Part shown: positions 16,844-26,220 of the stretch, piece after piece
How the letters are laid out: the number at the start of each line of letters is the position of its first letter
Numbering within the stretch: position 1 is the first letter of the stretch
From: Embleya scabrispora DSM 41855
Lineage (GTDB): Bacteria > Actinomycetota > Actinomycetes > Streptomycetales > Streptomycetaceae
NCBI RefSeq assembly: GCF_000372745.1
Contig: NZ_KB889662.1
Location: 124,001 to 188,000 of the forward strand
Direction: 5' to 3'
DNA length: 64,000 nt
Made by a program: the position numbers and the translations under genes
The notes under the pieces: model-generated
Databases searched by the model: none
What the model was told of the DNA's origin: nothing
The model's input: only the letters and a program-made list of their open reading frames with translations

Positions 16844-19012
16844 GTGAACGGCGGTACGGACGACGCGCGGGCCGACGGGGCCGGAGCGTCGCTGAGCCGA
16901 TTCGCCCGCGACTGGGCCCGCACCATCGAGGGCACCAGCTTCGTCCCGTTGAGCGGTGCCGAGATCGAGCAATACCTGCGCGAGCAGGCCCTGCGCCTGG
17001 CGCAGGCGCTGCGCACCGAGCCGTTCGACCCGGCCGGCGCGCGCGAGGTGGGCGCGTCCCTCGTCGGCGAACACTTCACCGGCAGCGGCACGCTGGAGCG
17101 CACACTGGGCCTGGTCGGCCCGTGGTGGCCCATCCTGCGCCGCGAGGCGGTCGGCCGCGGCCGGGACCCCGACGCGTACCTGGAGCGGATCGCCGGGCTG
17201 ATGGGCGCCCTCGCGGCGGGTTACGCGGAGGCGCTGCGCCGGCGAACCCTGGACGAGCAGGAAGCCATCCACGCCGCCGTCCTGGTCGCGCGGGACAGCG
17301 CCGAGCACGCATTGCACACGAGTGAAGCGCGCTTTCGGGCGGTTTTCGACCAGGCCGCGATCGGCATCGGGATCGGCGACGTCGACGGCAACGTGATCGA
17401 CGTCAACCAGGCGATGACCACGATGTTCGCGGCCAGCGTCGAGGAGATGTGCAAGCGGCAGGTCCGCGACTTCATGCACGACGGCGACACCGACCACATG
17501 TGGAAGCTCTACGACGAGTTGATCACCGGCGAACGCGACCACTTCGCCCTGGAGAAGCAGTTCGAGAAGGCCGACGGCGAGACGCTGTGGACCCATCTGT
17601 CGTTGTCCCTGGTCCGCGACTCCAAGGGCAACCCCGAGTACCAGGTCTGCATGCTGGAGGACGTCACCGACCGGCATCGCCTGCACACCCGGCTGCGCCA
17701 CCAGGCGATGCACGACCAGCTCACCGGACTGCCCAACCGCGCGCTGTTCGTCGAGCGACTGACCGCGGCCTTCGAGCACCCGGGCCCCGGTGATCGGGTC
17801 GGCCTGTGCTACCTGGACCTGGACGGGTTCAAGGTGGTCAACGACAGCCTCGGGCACGACGTGGGCGACCAGTTGCTGGTCGCGGTCGCCCGACGGCTGA
17901 GCCGGTACGCGGGCCAGGCCGGGCACCTGATGGCGCGGATGGGCGGCGACGAGTTCGTCATCCTGGTCGAGCACTCCACCGGCACCGGGCAGGTGGTGGC
18001 GCTGGCCGACGGCGTGTTCGCCGCGCTGCGCGAACCGTTCCGGATCCGCGGCCACGACCTGACCGTCACCGCGAGCATCGGCATCGTCGAACGGCCGGTG
18101 GCCGGCACCAGCCCGGCGGACACGCTGCGCGCCGCCGACATAACGCTCTACTGGGCCAAGTCCGACGGGCGCGGGCGCTGGACGGTGTTCGACACCGACC
18201 GCAACGACCGCGAGGTGGCCCGCTACACGCTGTCCGCGGAGATGCCCGCCGCGCTGCACCACGGCGAGTTCTACGTCGACTACCAGCCGCTCGTCTCCCT
18301 GGCCGACGGCGGCGTGCTCGGCGTCGAGGCGCTGGTGCGCTGGCGCCATCCGCGCAACGGCCTGGTCGGCCCGGACCGCTTCATCGGGCTGGCCGAGGAG
18401 ACCGGGCTGATCGTGCCGCTGGGCATGCACGTGCTGGAGCAGGCCTGCCGCGAGGCGCGCCGCTGGCAGGACCTGGAACCGGACGGCGCGCCCTTCATCA
18501 GCGTCAACCTCGCCGAACGCCAGTGCCGTGAACCGGGCCTGGTACGCCAGGTGGAGCGGGTGCTGGCCGAGACGGGCCTGGATCCGGGTCGGCTGCAATT
18601 CGAGCTGACCGAGAGCCAGATCATGTCCACCGACGGTGGCCCGCTGGAGCGACTACGCGAACTGGCCGCGATGGGCATCCGGATCGCGATCGACGACTTC
18701 GGCACCGGCTACTCGAACCTGGCCTATCTGCGCCGACTTCCGGTCTGCGAGCTGAAGATCGCCGGCTCCTTCGTCGAGGGGCTGCGCCAACCCGGCGACT
18801 CCGATCCGGTGGACGGCCGGATCGTGGCCTCGCTGGTCGAACTGGCGCACGCGATCGGCCTGACGGTGACCGCCGAGGGCATCGAAACGGCGGTCCAGGC
18901 CGAGCGGTTGCGGGCGATCGGCTGTGACGCCGGGCAGGGCTGGTACTTCTCCCGGCCCGGGCCGCCGGATCGCATCGAGGGCATGTTGGCGGGGGTCAAG
19001 GAGCGCAGTTGA
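16844..19012 (+). CDS. PAS-GGDEF-EAL cyclic di-GMP turnover protein
   Basis: 722 aa from GTG at 16844 with GGGGAG 6 bp upstream. An N-terminal helical region (~1-155) is followed by PAS/PAC (~160-285, SEARFRAVFDQAAIGIGIGD), GGDEF (~290-440, active-site GGDEF near residue 367) and EAL (~455-715, with EALVRW near 493 and DDFGTGYSNLAYL). Both catalytic signatures are intact, so the protein could both make and degrade c-di-GMP. It lacks membrane segments and is cytoplasmic. The domain order matches Streptomyces RmdA/CdgA-type proteins that influence development; which orthologue this is cannot be decided from sequence alone. Confidence 0.92.
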   Translation: MNGGTDDARADGAGASLSRFARDWARTIEGTSFVPLSGAEIEQYLREQALRLAQALRTEPFDPAGAREVGASLVGEHFTGSGTLERTLGLVGPWWPILRREAVGRGRDPDAYLERIAGLMGALAAGYAEALRRRTLDEQEAIHAAVLVARDSAEHALHTSEARFRAVFDQAAIGIGIGDVDGNVIDVNQAMTTMFAASVEEMCKRQVRDFMHDGDTDHMWKLYDELITGERDHFALEKQFEKADGETLWTHLSLSLVRDSKGNPEYQVCMLEDVTDRHRLHTRLRHQAMHDQLTGLPNRALFVERLTAAFEHPGPGDRVGLCYLDLDGFKVVNDSLGHDVGDQLLVAVARRLSRYAGQAGHLMARMGGDEFVILVEHSTGTGQVVALADGVFAALREPFRIRGHDLTVTASIGIVERPVAGTSPADTLRAADITLYWAKSDGRGRWTVFDTDRNDREVARYTLSAEMPAALHHGEFYVDYQPLVSLADGGVLGVEALVRWRHPRNGLVGPDRFIGLAEETGLIVPLGMHVLEQACREARRWQDLEPDGAPFISVNLAERQCREPGLVRQVERVLAETGLDPGRLQFELTESQIMSTDGGPLERLRELAAMGIRIAIDDFGTGYSNLAYLRRLPVCELKIAGSFVEGLRQPGDSDPVDGRIVASLVELAHAIGLTVTAEGIETAVQAERLRAIGCDAGQGWYFSRPGPPDRIEGMLAGVKERS

Positions 19013-19024
19013 CCGTGGGGGCAC

Positions 19025-19070
19025 GCCGGCCCGGGCCGGCGGCCTCGACCGGCGCGGCCTCGACCGGCGG
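19025..19070. repeat. palindrome and 15-bp tandem duplication after the GGDEF-EAL gene
   Basis: GCCGGCCCGGGCCGGC (19025-19040) is a perfect 16-bp palindrome. It is followed by GGCCTCGACCGGCGC and GGCCTCGACCGGCGG as adjacent copies (19041-19070). The palindrome may form a weak terminator. The rest of the spacer to 19304 shows nothing recognisable. Confidence 0.5.
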
Positions 19071-19304
19071 CGCGGGTGGCCGGGTGGGTCGGCGGGCCGC
19101 CTTCGGGCGGGTGGCCCCGGCGGTGCGCCGACTCGGGCGAACGGCGCGGGCGGGCCGACGCGGGCGGCGCCGTCATACCCGTAGTACTTCGGAGCCACCC
19201 GGCGGATGAGCCCTGCGGCGGGATGTCGGTGGGCCGCGTCGGAACGTAGCCTCGGTGTCGAGGCGCGGCCGGATGCCGGCCCGCTCGAACGGCGGAGGTA
19301 CGGC

Positions 19305-20600
19305 GTGCCTAGGGTTGATCTTGTGCGAAAGGGGGGCGGGAGCCGGTTCGGAAGGGCGGTGCGTGCAATCACACGCACGCTCCGCGAGGACCTGTGGACG
19401 GCGGCGCCCGACCCGCTCCCGCGCAGCTGGCGCGACTGGCAGCCGGCATTCGCAATGCTGTTGGTGCTCTTCGCGGTCCTGCTCGGGGTAACCAACATCA
19501 ACCAGAACATCTGGCAATACGGCCTGGGCCACGGGGCCGGCCTGGTGCTCGGCGCCATACCGTCCGTGGCGGTCGTGGCCGCGATGTTCCGACCGTTGCC
19601 GGCCTGGTGGGCGGCGACCCTGGCGATGGTCGTCGTCGCGCTGGTGGCGAACCCGCACAGCCCGCAGCTGTACCCGTGGACCGGGGCCGGTATCGCGTTG
19701 CATGCCGCCGCGCTGTTCCTGCTGGCACTGCGGGTGCGCCCGCGCATCGCCGCCGAGGCGCTGGCGATCAGCGTGCTGGCGGGGCTGATCTGCATCGCGC
19801 TCCGCTCGCCCGTGCACAACCCGGACCTGTATCAGGCCGTGGTGGCCCTCACCATCGCCGCCGTGGTCGGCGCCTCGCTGCGCGGGCGGCGGGAGGCCCG
19901 GACCGAGTTGGTGGTCCAGGCCGAACTCACCGCCGAGGAACGGGCCCGGCGCACGCTGCTCGAGGAACGCACCCGGATCGCCCGCGAATTGCACGACGTG
20001 GTCGCCCACCACATGTCGGTAATCTCGATCCAGGCCCAGGTCGCACCGCACCTGGTGGACAACCCCTCCGAGGCGCTCCAGGAGAACCTGATCGGCATCC
20101 GGGCGAACGCGGTCGACGCGCTCGCCGAACTGCGCCGGGTGCTGGGCGTGCTGCGCTCCGAGGACGACCTGTCCGAGGCCATGCGGCACGCCCCGCAGCC
20201 CACCCTGGACCGGCTGGACGAGTTGGTCGACAACGTGCGCGGCGCGGGTCTGGAGGTCGACACCCGGATCACCGGCGAGCGGCGGGCACTGCCGCCCGGG
20301 GTCGAGCTGTCCGCGTTCCGGATCGTGCAGGAGGCGCTCAGCAACGTGTTGCGGCACGCACCGGGAGCGGCGATTCGGGTGGAACTGGGCTACCAGGCGA
20401 CCGGCCTGGCCATTCGGATCGCCAACACCGCGGCCGAGACGGCCGACGCGCCCACCCGGCCGACCCCGCCGGGCGGCGGGCACGGGGTACTCGGGATGCG
20501 CGAGCGGGTCGCCATGCTGGGTGGCGAGTTCGCCGGCGGGCCGATTCCCGGCGGCGGGTACGAGGTAGTGGCCAGGCTTCCATTGGGGAACGATTCGTGA
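19305..20600 (+). CDS. NarL/DesK-type sensor histidine kinase
   Basis: 431 aa from GTG at 19305, with GGAGG 6 bp upstream. The N-terminal ~190 residues hold about five to six transmembrane segments with little extracellular loop. The HisKA_3 dimerisation motif is RIARELHDVVAHHMSVISIQ with the phosphorylated His at residue 230. The HATPase domain includes RIVQEALSNVLRHAPGA (N box) and GHGVLGMRERVAMLGGEF (G boxes). It overlaps the response-regulator start by 4 bp (GTGA). The stimulus is unknown; the almost loop-free sensor suggests detection of membrane stress or a lipophilic compound. Confidence 0.93.
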   Translation: MPRVDLVRKGGGSRFGRAVRAITRTLREDLWTAAPDPLPRSWRDWQPAFAMLLVLFAVLLGVTNINQNIWQYGLGHGAGLVLGAIPSVAVVAAMFRPLPAWWAATLAMVVVALVANPHSPQLYPWTGAGIALHAAALFLLALRVRPRIAAEALAISVLAGLICIALRSPVHNPDLYQAVVALTIAAVVGASLRGRREARTELVVQAELTAEERARRTLLEERTRIARELHDVVAHHMSVISIQAQVAPHLVDNPSEALQENLIGIRANAVDALAELRRVLGVLRSEDDLSEAMRHAPQPTLDRLDELVDNVRGAGLEVDTRITGERRALPPGVELSAFRIVQEALSNVLRHAPGAAIRVELGYQATGLAIRIANTAAETADAPTRPTPPGGGHGVLGMRERVAMLGGEFAGGPIPGGGYEVVARLPLGNDS

Positions 20601-21265
20601 CCATCCGGGTGTTGATCGCCGACGACCAGGTGATGGTCCGGCAGGGCTTCACCGTCTTGCTGAACGCGGAGCCGGACATCGAGGTGGTCGGGCAGGCCGT
20701 GGACGGCCTCGACGCGGTCGAGCAGGTGGCCGAACTCGCGCCCGACGTGGTGCTGATGGACATCCGGATGCCGCGGCTCGGCGGCATCGAGGCCACCGGA
20801 CGGATCACCGGCCCCGCCGACGCCGTGGCCAAGGTGCTCGTGCTGACCACGTTCGACCTGGACGAATACGTGTACGAGGCGCTGCGCGCGGGCGCGTCCG
20901 GCTTCCTGCTCAAGGACGCCTCGGCCGAGGAACTCGCCCACGCGGTACGGGTGGTGGCGGCCGGCGACGCATTGCTCGCGCCGAACCTGACCAAGCGCCT
21001 GATCGGCGAGTTCTCCCGCTTGGCCGGCGCCCCGCGGGCCCCGCTCAAGGACCGCGTCGGCGACCTCACCGAACGCGAGACCGAAGTCCTGTCCCTGATC
21101 GCCCAGGGCCTGTCCAACGCGGAGATCGCCGCCCGCCTGGTGGTGGCCGAGCAGACGGTGAAGACCCACGTCGGCCGCATCCTGGTCAAACTGGGCCTGC
21201 GCGACCGGACCCAGGCCGCGGTGTACGCCTACGAAACCGGGTTGGTGCGACCGGCGGGCTACTGA
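20597..21265 (+). CDS. NarL/FixJ-family response regulator
   Basis: 222 aa, translationally coupled to its kinase by a GTGA overlap. The receiver domain (1-120) has the acidic pair Asp9/Asp10 and the phosphorylated Asp55 in VVLMDIRMPRLGG, plus the conserved Lys in FLLKDASAEEL. The LuxR-type HTH (155-215) contains LTERETEVLSLIAQGLSNAE and VKTHVGRILVKLGLRDR. No likely target gene is adjacent downstream. Confidence 0.96.
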   Translation: MTIRVLIADDQVMVRQGFTVLLNAEPDIEVVGQAVDGLDAVEQVAELAPDVVLMDIRMPRLGGIEATGRITGPADAVAKVLVLTTFDLDEYVYEALRAGASGFLLKDASAEELAHAVRVVAAGDALLAPNLTKRLIGEFSRLAGAPRAPLKDRVGDLTERETEVLSLIAQGLSNAEIAARLVVAEQTVKTHVGRILVKLGLRDRTQAAVYAYETGLVRPAGY

Positions 21266-21629
21266 GGGAGCCTTCGGCGCCGGGCCGCGGCGCTCGGGTG
21301 GGGTGGCGCGCGAATGGGCGGGGCGCGCCGCGAGTTCGGTGGGCGTGGGGGCCTGGGCCGCCCTGGTCCTCGATGCCGTGCGTCGGGCGTCGCCGCCGAC
21401 TGCGCGGCTCAGGTGGCGCGGTCGCGCACTCGGTCCGGGACGACCGTTCGGCGCTTGAATCGGGCCCTGCCGCCGGACGCGCACGGCCCGACGGATGCGC
21501 ACCGCCCGGCGGGCACGGGGTCGGCGTCGGGTGTGTGGGGCGCGATGTGCGTTGTCGGTCGGGGTGGTTAGCGTGTGCGGCGGTGGGGTTGAGCCACCGT
21601 CAATTCGACTATCCCGATGGAGGTTCGCC
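21266..21629. other. intergenic region without recognised gene
   Basis: A spacer after the two-component pair. Open frames on both strands are low-complexity Arg/Gly/Pro and show no motif. The final bases contain the GGAGG of the next gene. No hairpin stands out. Confidence 0.55.
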
Positions 21630-21956
21630 GTGTTTCGTCAGGGCGACATCCTGTTGCAGCCGATCGGTGAGCGGACCGTGCCGACCGGCGTCAAAACGTT
21701 GCCGACCAAGCCCCGGGACGCGCGCGGCCGACTGGTGTTGGCGCTCGGGGAGGCCACCGGGCACGCCCACGCGGTCGTCGGCGAGGGCACGCTCTACCTG
21801 GCCCCGGAACCGATGCTGATCGGCCACCTGCACCTGGACGAGGCCACTCGCATCGTGCACGAGGAGCACGCCACGATCGACCTCCCGAAGGGTTGGTACC
21901 GCGTGGTCCGCCAACGCGAGTACATCCCGGGCGCGGTCCGCATGGTGGCCGACTAG
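21630..21956 (+). CDS. small conserved protein, unknown function
   Basis: 108 aa from GTG at 21630, with GGAGG 6 bp upstream, which decides the start over a longer upstream frame. The sequence opens FRQGDILLQPIGER and contains VLALGEATGHAHAV and a C-terminal YRVVRQREYIPG. This is a conserved small family I recall mainly as a neighbour of DUF6745-type proteins, as is the case here 0.6 kb downstream. The glycine/histidine motif GEATGHAH is the likely functional centre. It has no signal or membrane segment. Function is unknown. Confidence 0.8.
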   Translation: MFRQGDILLQPIGERTVPTGVKTLPTKPRDARGRLVLALGEATGHAHAVVGEGTLYLAPEPMLIGHLHLDEATRIVHEEHATIDLPKGWYRVVRQREYIPGAVRMVAD

Positions 21957-22580
21957 TGCCGTTCGCCGACGACGTCCGCGCCGCCGCGACGCCCGTTGCG
22001 GCACGGCGTGGCGCGCCCGGCTACGGCCCCGCCCGAAGTGGGCGCCGGCACGCGGCGGACGCCGTCGACCCGGAGCCGGTCCCACGAACCGCCGCCCCGG
22101 GCGGGTTCGTCACCGAGCCGCTCGGGCGGACCGCCGCCGACGCGCCGGTGCGTGCGTCGTCCCGGCGTGCGGCCCCGGCGGGCAACGCGCGAACCCGCCG
22201 GATGCGGCCCGGCCGGACCGAACTCCGAACCACACGAGGCCGACGCCATCGGTAGTGGATCGCTCCCGCCGAAACCGCAGGACCGGTGAGGCACAGGACA
22301 CACGGCACGCGGCACGGCGACCGGTCGCCGCATCGGCCGGCGGAGTGCAGCGGCGCCGCGCCTACCGCGCCGGACGCGCCCACCGCTCGCCGCTCGCCGG
22401 AGCGAACCGGCGAGAACCGGCGAGAACCGGCATCGAGTCGGCGGCGCGGGTGGCCGAGTGAAGCCGGTCGGGGCGCTGCCGGTAAAAACATGGGCGTCCG
22501 CTCTCGGCGCACCCAGCGGATCCGGTGGGCGCGACCATCCCAAGCCGACCAAGACGCAACCGCAAGCCACGGGAGACACG
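21957..22580. other. long spacer without recognised gene
   Basis: 624 bp between two genes that usually travel together. I see no coding motif in any frame. CGAGAACCGG is repeated at 22411-22420 and 22421-22430. A GGGAG at 22571-22575 serves the next gene. A decayed coding segment is possible but I cannot recognise one. Confidence 0.5.
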
Positions 22581-24143
22581 ATGGCCACGCCGCCCCGCAA
22601 GTTGCCCGGGATCGCGCTGCCGCGCAAGGCAGTCGTCCCGAGCCCGCCGGCCCCGCCCGCTCCGCCGGCCAACCCGGCCGCCGCGTCCTGGGCCGCGCAC
22701 CGTAACCGCGAAGCGCAGGCGGCCCGTGCGGCCGAGTCGGCGGCGCCCCCCGCTCCCCCGCGTGCCGAGACGCCCGCCGACGCGGCGAGCCAGGACGCCC
22801 ACCAGGCGGCGCGGGCCGCCAACCGGGCAAGGCGTACCCCGCACCACGCCCCGGCCCCCGCGGCCGACCGGCCCGAGCCGGCAGGCCACGACACGTCGAC
22901 CCCCACCACCCACCGCCCCGGGCCGACTCCTCACACCCCGGCCACCAACGAGCGAGCGCGGCCGACGCCGCACCACGCCCCCGTGTTGGGTCTCGCGGAC
23001 CGGCTCGCGCTGGCCGAGGCCACCACGGACTGGGCACACGTCGCCGCCGCCACCGGGCCCGCCGATCGGCCCGCCGCCGAGGAGGCCATCCGGGCCGTGT
23101 ATCGGGCCGCGGGATTGCCCGAGCCGGAGCGCGTGGTCTGGTACGACTCGCCGCTCGCGGCGGCGGTGGCCGCGGCCGTGGCGGCGGGCAGTTGCAAGCC
23201 CGCCGATCTGGCCGCCACACGGCTGTCGGTGAAGGTTCCCGGCCGCCCGGGCCGACCCGTGCAGGAACGGCTCTGGAGTGGCCCCTGGACGACCGCCAAG
23301 GCCGAGGCCACCGCGGCGCTGGGCACGGCCGGCTGGGACCTCGCCTGGGCCGAGGGCGCCGATCGGCTGTGGGAGCCCACCCGGCAGCTCACCGAGCGGA
23401 TCCGCGAGGCCGTGCACTCGGGCGTCGGCGCGTGGGACCCCTCCGTGCGCACCCCTGCCTCCCGAAGCCGCTGGGACGTCGCCGACAAGGTCCGCGCGAC
23501 CACGCACAGCGCCCTGGGCGGCCAGCACGACGCGGCCTGGCTCGCGGTCTTCGACGGGCTCAAGGAGCGCTTCCCGGAATTCGACTTCCCGGTCCTGGCC
23601 GAACTGGGCGAGGTGGCCCGGCACGTCGGCTGGTGGTGGCCGTACGAGCGGGTCGTGCTGGTCAGCGAGCGGCCCACCACGATGCACCGCGACGACCAGT
23701 CGCGGCTGCACAACGGCGACGGCCCCGCGCTGACCTACGCCGACGGCTTCGCGCTGCACGCGTGGCGCGGCATGCCCGTCCCGGCCGACTTCGTCGGCGG
23801 CCTCGGCCCCGGCGGCAGCCGACTGACCGTGCGCGCGATCCACAACGAGGGCAACACCGAACTGCGCCGGGTGATGCTGGAGATCTACGGCTACGACCGC
23901 TACCTGCGCGAGGTCGGCGCCCAGCCGCTGGACCGGGACGAGACCGGCGTGTTGTGGGAGATCGAACTCGACGACGACGAACCGATCGTGATGGTCGAGG
24001 TGCTCAACTCCACCCCCGAACCGGACGGCACCACCCGCACCTACTGGCTGCGCGTACCGCCGGACACCGAAACCGCCCGCGAGGGCGTCGCCTGGACCTT
24101 CGGCCTGAGCCCGGAGGACTACCACCCACTGCACGAGACCTGA
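22581..24143 (+). CDS. DUF6745-like protein with Pro/Ala-rich N-terminus
   Basis: 520 aa from ATG at 22581, with GGGAG 5 bp upstream. Residues 1-135 are Ala/Pro-rich, low complexity and probably disordered. The conserved part begins near LADRLALAEATTDWAHVAAA and runs to the end, including YDSPLAAAVAAAVAA, VGWWWPYERVVLVSERPTTM, RLHNGDGPALTYADGFALHA (a repeat-like element) and a C-terminal block with WLRVPPDTETAREGVAWTF. I assign it to the DUF6745 group from memory of these blocks. No enzymatic motif is evident. The conserved small protein upstream and the RlaP-like nucleotidyltransferase downstream (convergent) may be functional partners. Confidence 0.75.
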   Translation: MATPPRKLPGIALPRKAVVPSPPAPPAPPANPAAASWAAHRNREAQAARAAESAAPPAPPRAETPADAASQDAHQAARAANRARRTPHHAPAPAADRPEPAGHDTSTPTTHRPGPTPHTPATNERARPTPHHAPVLGLADRLALAEATTDWAHVAAATGPADRPAAEEAIRAVYRAAGLPEPERVVWYDSPLAAAVAAAVAAGSCKPADLAATRLSVKVPGRPGRPVQERLWSGPWTTAKAEATAALGTAGWDLAWAEGADRLWEPTRQLTERIREAVHSGVGAWDPSVRTPASRSRWDVADKVRATTHSALGGQHDAAWLAVFDGLKERFPEFDFPVLAELGEVARHVGWWWPYERVVLVSERPTTMHRDDQSRLHNGDGPALTYADGFALHAWRGMPVPADFVGGLGPGGSRLTVRAIHNEGNTELRRVMLEIYGYDRYLREVGAQPLDRDETGVLWEIELDDDEPIVMVEVLNSTPEPDGTTRTYWLRVPPDTETAREGVAWTFGLSPEDYHPLHET

Positions 24144-24270
24144 CGCGCGCTCGCCGGGCCTGCCGCCCTGCTCACCGGCGCGGCGCCGGCGGCCGAGGCG
24201 TGCCGGGTGGTGGCGCCCTACCATCGCTGCGCCGGTACGAAATCCCGGCGGGGGCTGCGCCGTTCCGGGC

Positions 24271-24963
24271 TCAGCCCGCCAGCGCGGCCATGCGCAGGTC
24301 GACCACCAAGTCATCGACGGCCTCGCGGTCGGGGTGGCCGGGCAACACCGAGTCGATCGCGTCGAGGGCCGCCTTCTCCCGTTCGAAGCGCAGCGTGAAC
24401 GCCTCGGGGTCCTCGACGGCCAGTCGGCCCACGGCGAACAGGTCCTCGCGGTGGGCGCTCACGTCCAGGAGCAATTCGCCTGTGCGCAGCAGCTGTTGCG
24501 CCTGAAGCAGCAGCCGCAGGCAGTGCCTGCCGTGCTTGGCGGTGCGCTTGGCCGTGTCGGCGGAGAACCCCTCCTTGCCCGCCTGATGCCGGCCCGACAG
24601 CCGCTTGGCCTGCTGGACGGCGTAGCCGCCGTACGCGGCCCGCACGTACTCCGTGGACAGGAACGCATCGCGCAGTGCCCGGATTCGGCGTCCGGCCTCG
24701 GTCTCGACCCGGTACTCGGGGAGCCAGAGCAGCTCGGTGATCGTCGGGTTGCACTTGAGCGCCAGGCCGCAGTACTTGCCCAGTTCGTGCATCGTCACAT
24801 CGGGCTTCGTGGTCACCCGGGAGCCGCTCGTCACCTTGGCGCCGTCCAGCCCGAGGACCTGGCGCGAGTCGGCGATGTACACCCCGAGCAGGTCCTCGTC
24901 CGACTCCGCCGTGGCCAGCCCGTAGGCGGTCGAGCCGACCAAACCCATCAGCAATGTGCGCAT
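24271..24963 (-). CDS. RlaP-like nucleotidyltransferase
   Basis: 230 aa. A nucleotidyltransferase of the pol-beta fold: GSTAYGLATAESDEDLLGVY contains the GS motif at residues 10-11 and the metal-binding Asp22 and Asp24. The middle (ELLWLPEYRVETEAG, AYGGYAVQQAKRL, TAKHGRHCLRLLLQAQQLL) fits the RlaP family (RNA-ligase-associated putative nucleotidyltransferase). No RNA ligase is nearby, so a role in RNA end repair is only a family-based guess. The ATG at 24963 is the canonical family start. It converges with the DUF6745-like gene. Confidence 0.83.
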   Translation of the reverse strand: MRTLLMGLVGSTAYGLATAESDEDLLGVYIADSRQVLGLDGAKVTSGSRVTTKPDVTMHELGKYCGLALKCNPTITELLWLPEYRVETEAGRRIRALRDAFLSTEYVRAAYGGYAVQQAKRLSGRHQAGKEGFSADTAKRTAKHGRHCLRLLLQAQQLLRTGELLLDVSAHREDLFAVGRLAVEDPEAFTLRFEREKAALDAIDSVLPGHPDREAVDDLVVDLRMAALAG

Positions 24964-25148
24964 CTCGCCGCTCCCCGCTTCCCCGTGATCCTGCCGCCGA
25001 TCCCGCAGTATCCGACATCCCGCGCCCGATGCGAATCCTGTTTTCCGTCCGGCGGGGCCGTCGGGTCGTCGGGCTCGGGCCCGGGCGACGACCCGGACCG
25101 GCGCCGGCTGCGTCGAGTGGCTCGGGTCACTTCCGACTCACTTGATAC

Positions 25149-25165
25149 ATACCCCTGGGGGGTAT
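25149..25165. promoter_or_regulatory. CsoR-like copper operator
   Basis: ATACCCC-TGG-GGGGTAT is a perfect 7-bp inverted repeat with a 3-nt spacer. G-tract palindromes flanked by TAT/ATA are typical of CsoR/RcnR-family sites. It lies ~85 bp upstream of the His-rich protein gene. Copper induction is inferred; no csoR gene is in the window. Confidence 0.75.
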
Positions 25166-25250
25166 AACTTTCCGATGTGGCCGCCACCAAGGCCACCGAG
25201 CGGCCCGCCCGGGCCGCTCGGGCACACCGCTCGATGCTCGGGAGATCGCC

Positions 25251-26078
25251 ATGACCGTCCACGCCCACCACGCCGCCGCCCCCACCACCCCCGAGGGACT
25301 CCAGGTCTCGCGTGACGGCTACACACTGGTCCCGGTCGCCGCGCCGGCCGGTACGTTCGCGTTCCGTATCGACGGTCCCGACGGAGCCCCGGTGCGCGAA
25401 TACCTACCGCAGCACGACAAGGACCTGCACCTGATCGTGGTCCGTCGCGACCTGAGCGGCTTCCGGCACGTGCACCCGGTGCTCGGCGAGGACGGCGTCT
25501 GGACCCAGGAGCTCACCCTCGACCGGGCCGGCACGTACCGGGTCTTCACCGACTTCGCCCCGGCCGCGACCGGCATCCCGCTCACCCTCGCCGTGGACGT
25601 GCACGTGGCCGGCGACTTCCGCCCGGTGCCGCTGCCCGTGCCCGCCCCGACCGCCGAGGTGGACGGCTACACGGTGACCCTGGCCGGTGAGCCGGCTGCC
25701 GGGCAGGGGGCGCACATCACCCTCTCGGTGGCCCGGGGCGGCCGGCCCGTCACCGACCTGGAGCCCTACCTCGCCGCGTTCGGCCACCTCGTGGTGCTGC
25801 GCGAGGGCGACCTCGCCTACCTGCACGTGCACCCGGGCGGCGCGCCCGGCGACGGGGTGACCCCGGCCGGCCCCGAGATCGCCTTCCACACCGAGCTGCC
25901 CAGCGTCGGCACCTACCGGTTCTTCCTCGACTTCAAGCACGGCGGGGTGGTGCGGACCGCCGAGTTCACCGTCGAGGCCGACAAGCCCGGGGCGCCCGGC
26001 GGGCACGGGCACGGGCAGCCCGAGGCCACCGACCCGCACGCGGAGCACCACGGTCACCACGGGCACCACCACGGCTGA
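25251..26078 (+). CDS. His-rich protein, probable copper-responsive
   Basis: 275 aa from ATG at 25251 with GGGAG upstream. Two similar beta-sandwich-like halves are apparent: the first around HLIVVRRDLSGFRHVHPVLG, the second around GHLVVLREGDLAYLHVHPGG; each ends in a block such as GTYRVFTDF or GTYRFFLDF. The C-terminal ~25 residues are a metal-binding tail with more than ten histidines (HAEHHGHHGHHHG), and a short HAHHAA occurs at the N-terminus. No signal peptide or membrane segment is seen, suggesting a cytoplasmic metal buffer. The CsoR-like palindrome upstream supports copper regulation. I know of no assigned function for this family. Confidence 0.82.
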   Translation: MTVHAHHAAAPTTPEGLQVSRDGYTLVPVAAPAGTFAFRIDGPDGAPVREYLPQHDKDLHLIVVRRDLSGFRHVHPVLGEDGVWTQELTLDRAGTYRVFTDFAPAATGIPLTLAVDVHVAGDFRPVPLPVPAPTAEVDGYTVTLAGEPAAGQGAHITLSVARGGRPVTDLEPYLAAFGHLVVLREGDLAYLHVHPGGAPGDGVTPAGPEIAFHTELPSVGTYRFFLDFKHGGVVRTAEFTVEADKPGAPGGHGHGQPEATDPHAEHHGHHGHHHG

Positions 26079-26109
26079 CCCGTACGGCGACAAACGGTGA
26101 CACCGACGC

Positions 26110-26151
26110 GACACCGACGCGGCCCCGGCATCCCGGCCCCGCGTCGGTGTC
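26110..26151 (+). terminator. intrinsic terminator after the His-rich protein gene
   Basis: A 13-bp perfect stem (GACACCGACGCGG with CCGCGTCGGTGTC) with a GC-rich loop is followed by GTGTTTTCC, starting 31 bp after the stop codon. Confidence 0.85.
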
Positions 26152-26220
26152 GTGTTTTCCCGAAAAGCGGGGTACCGGAGCGATGCCCGACGCTCACCCC
26201 GCCCAGCCCGGAGGACCCAC

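Noticed and set aside
21314-21571. An 85-codon frame after the response regulator
   Set aside because: Low complexity, no binding site and no recognisable family.
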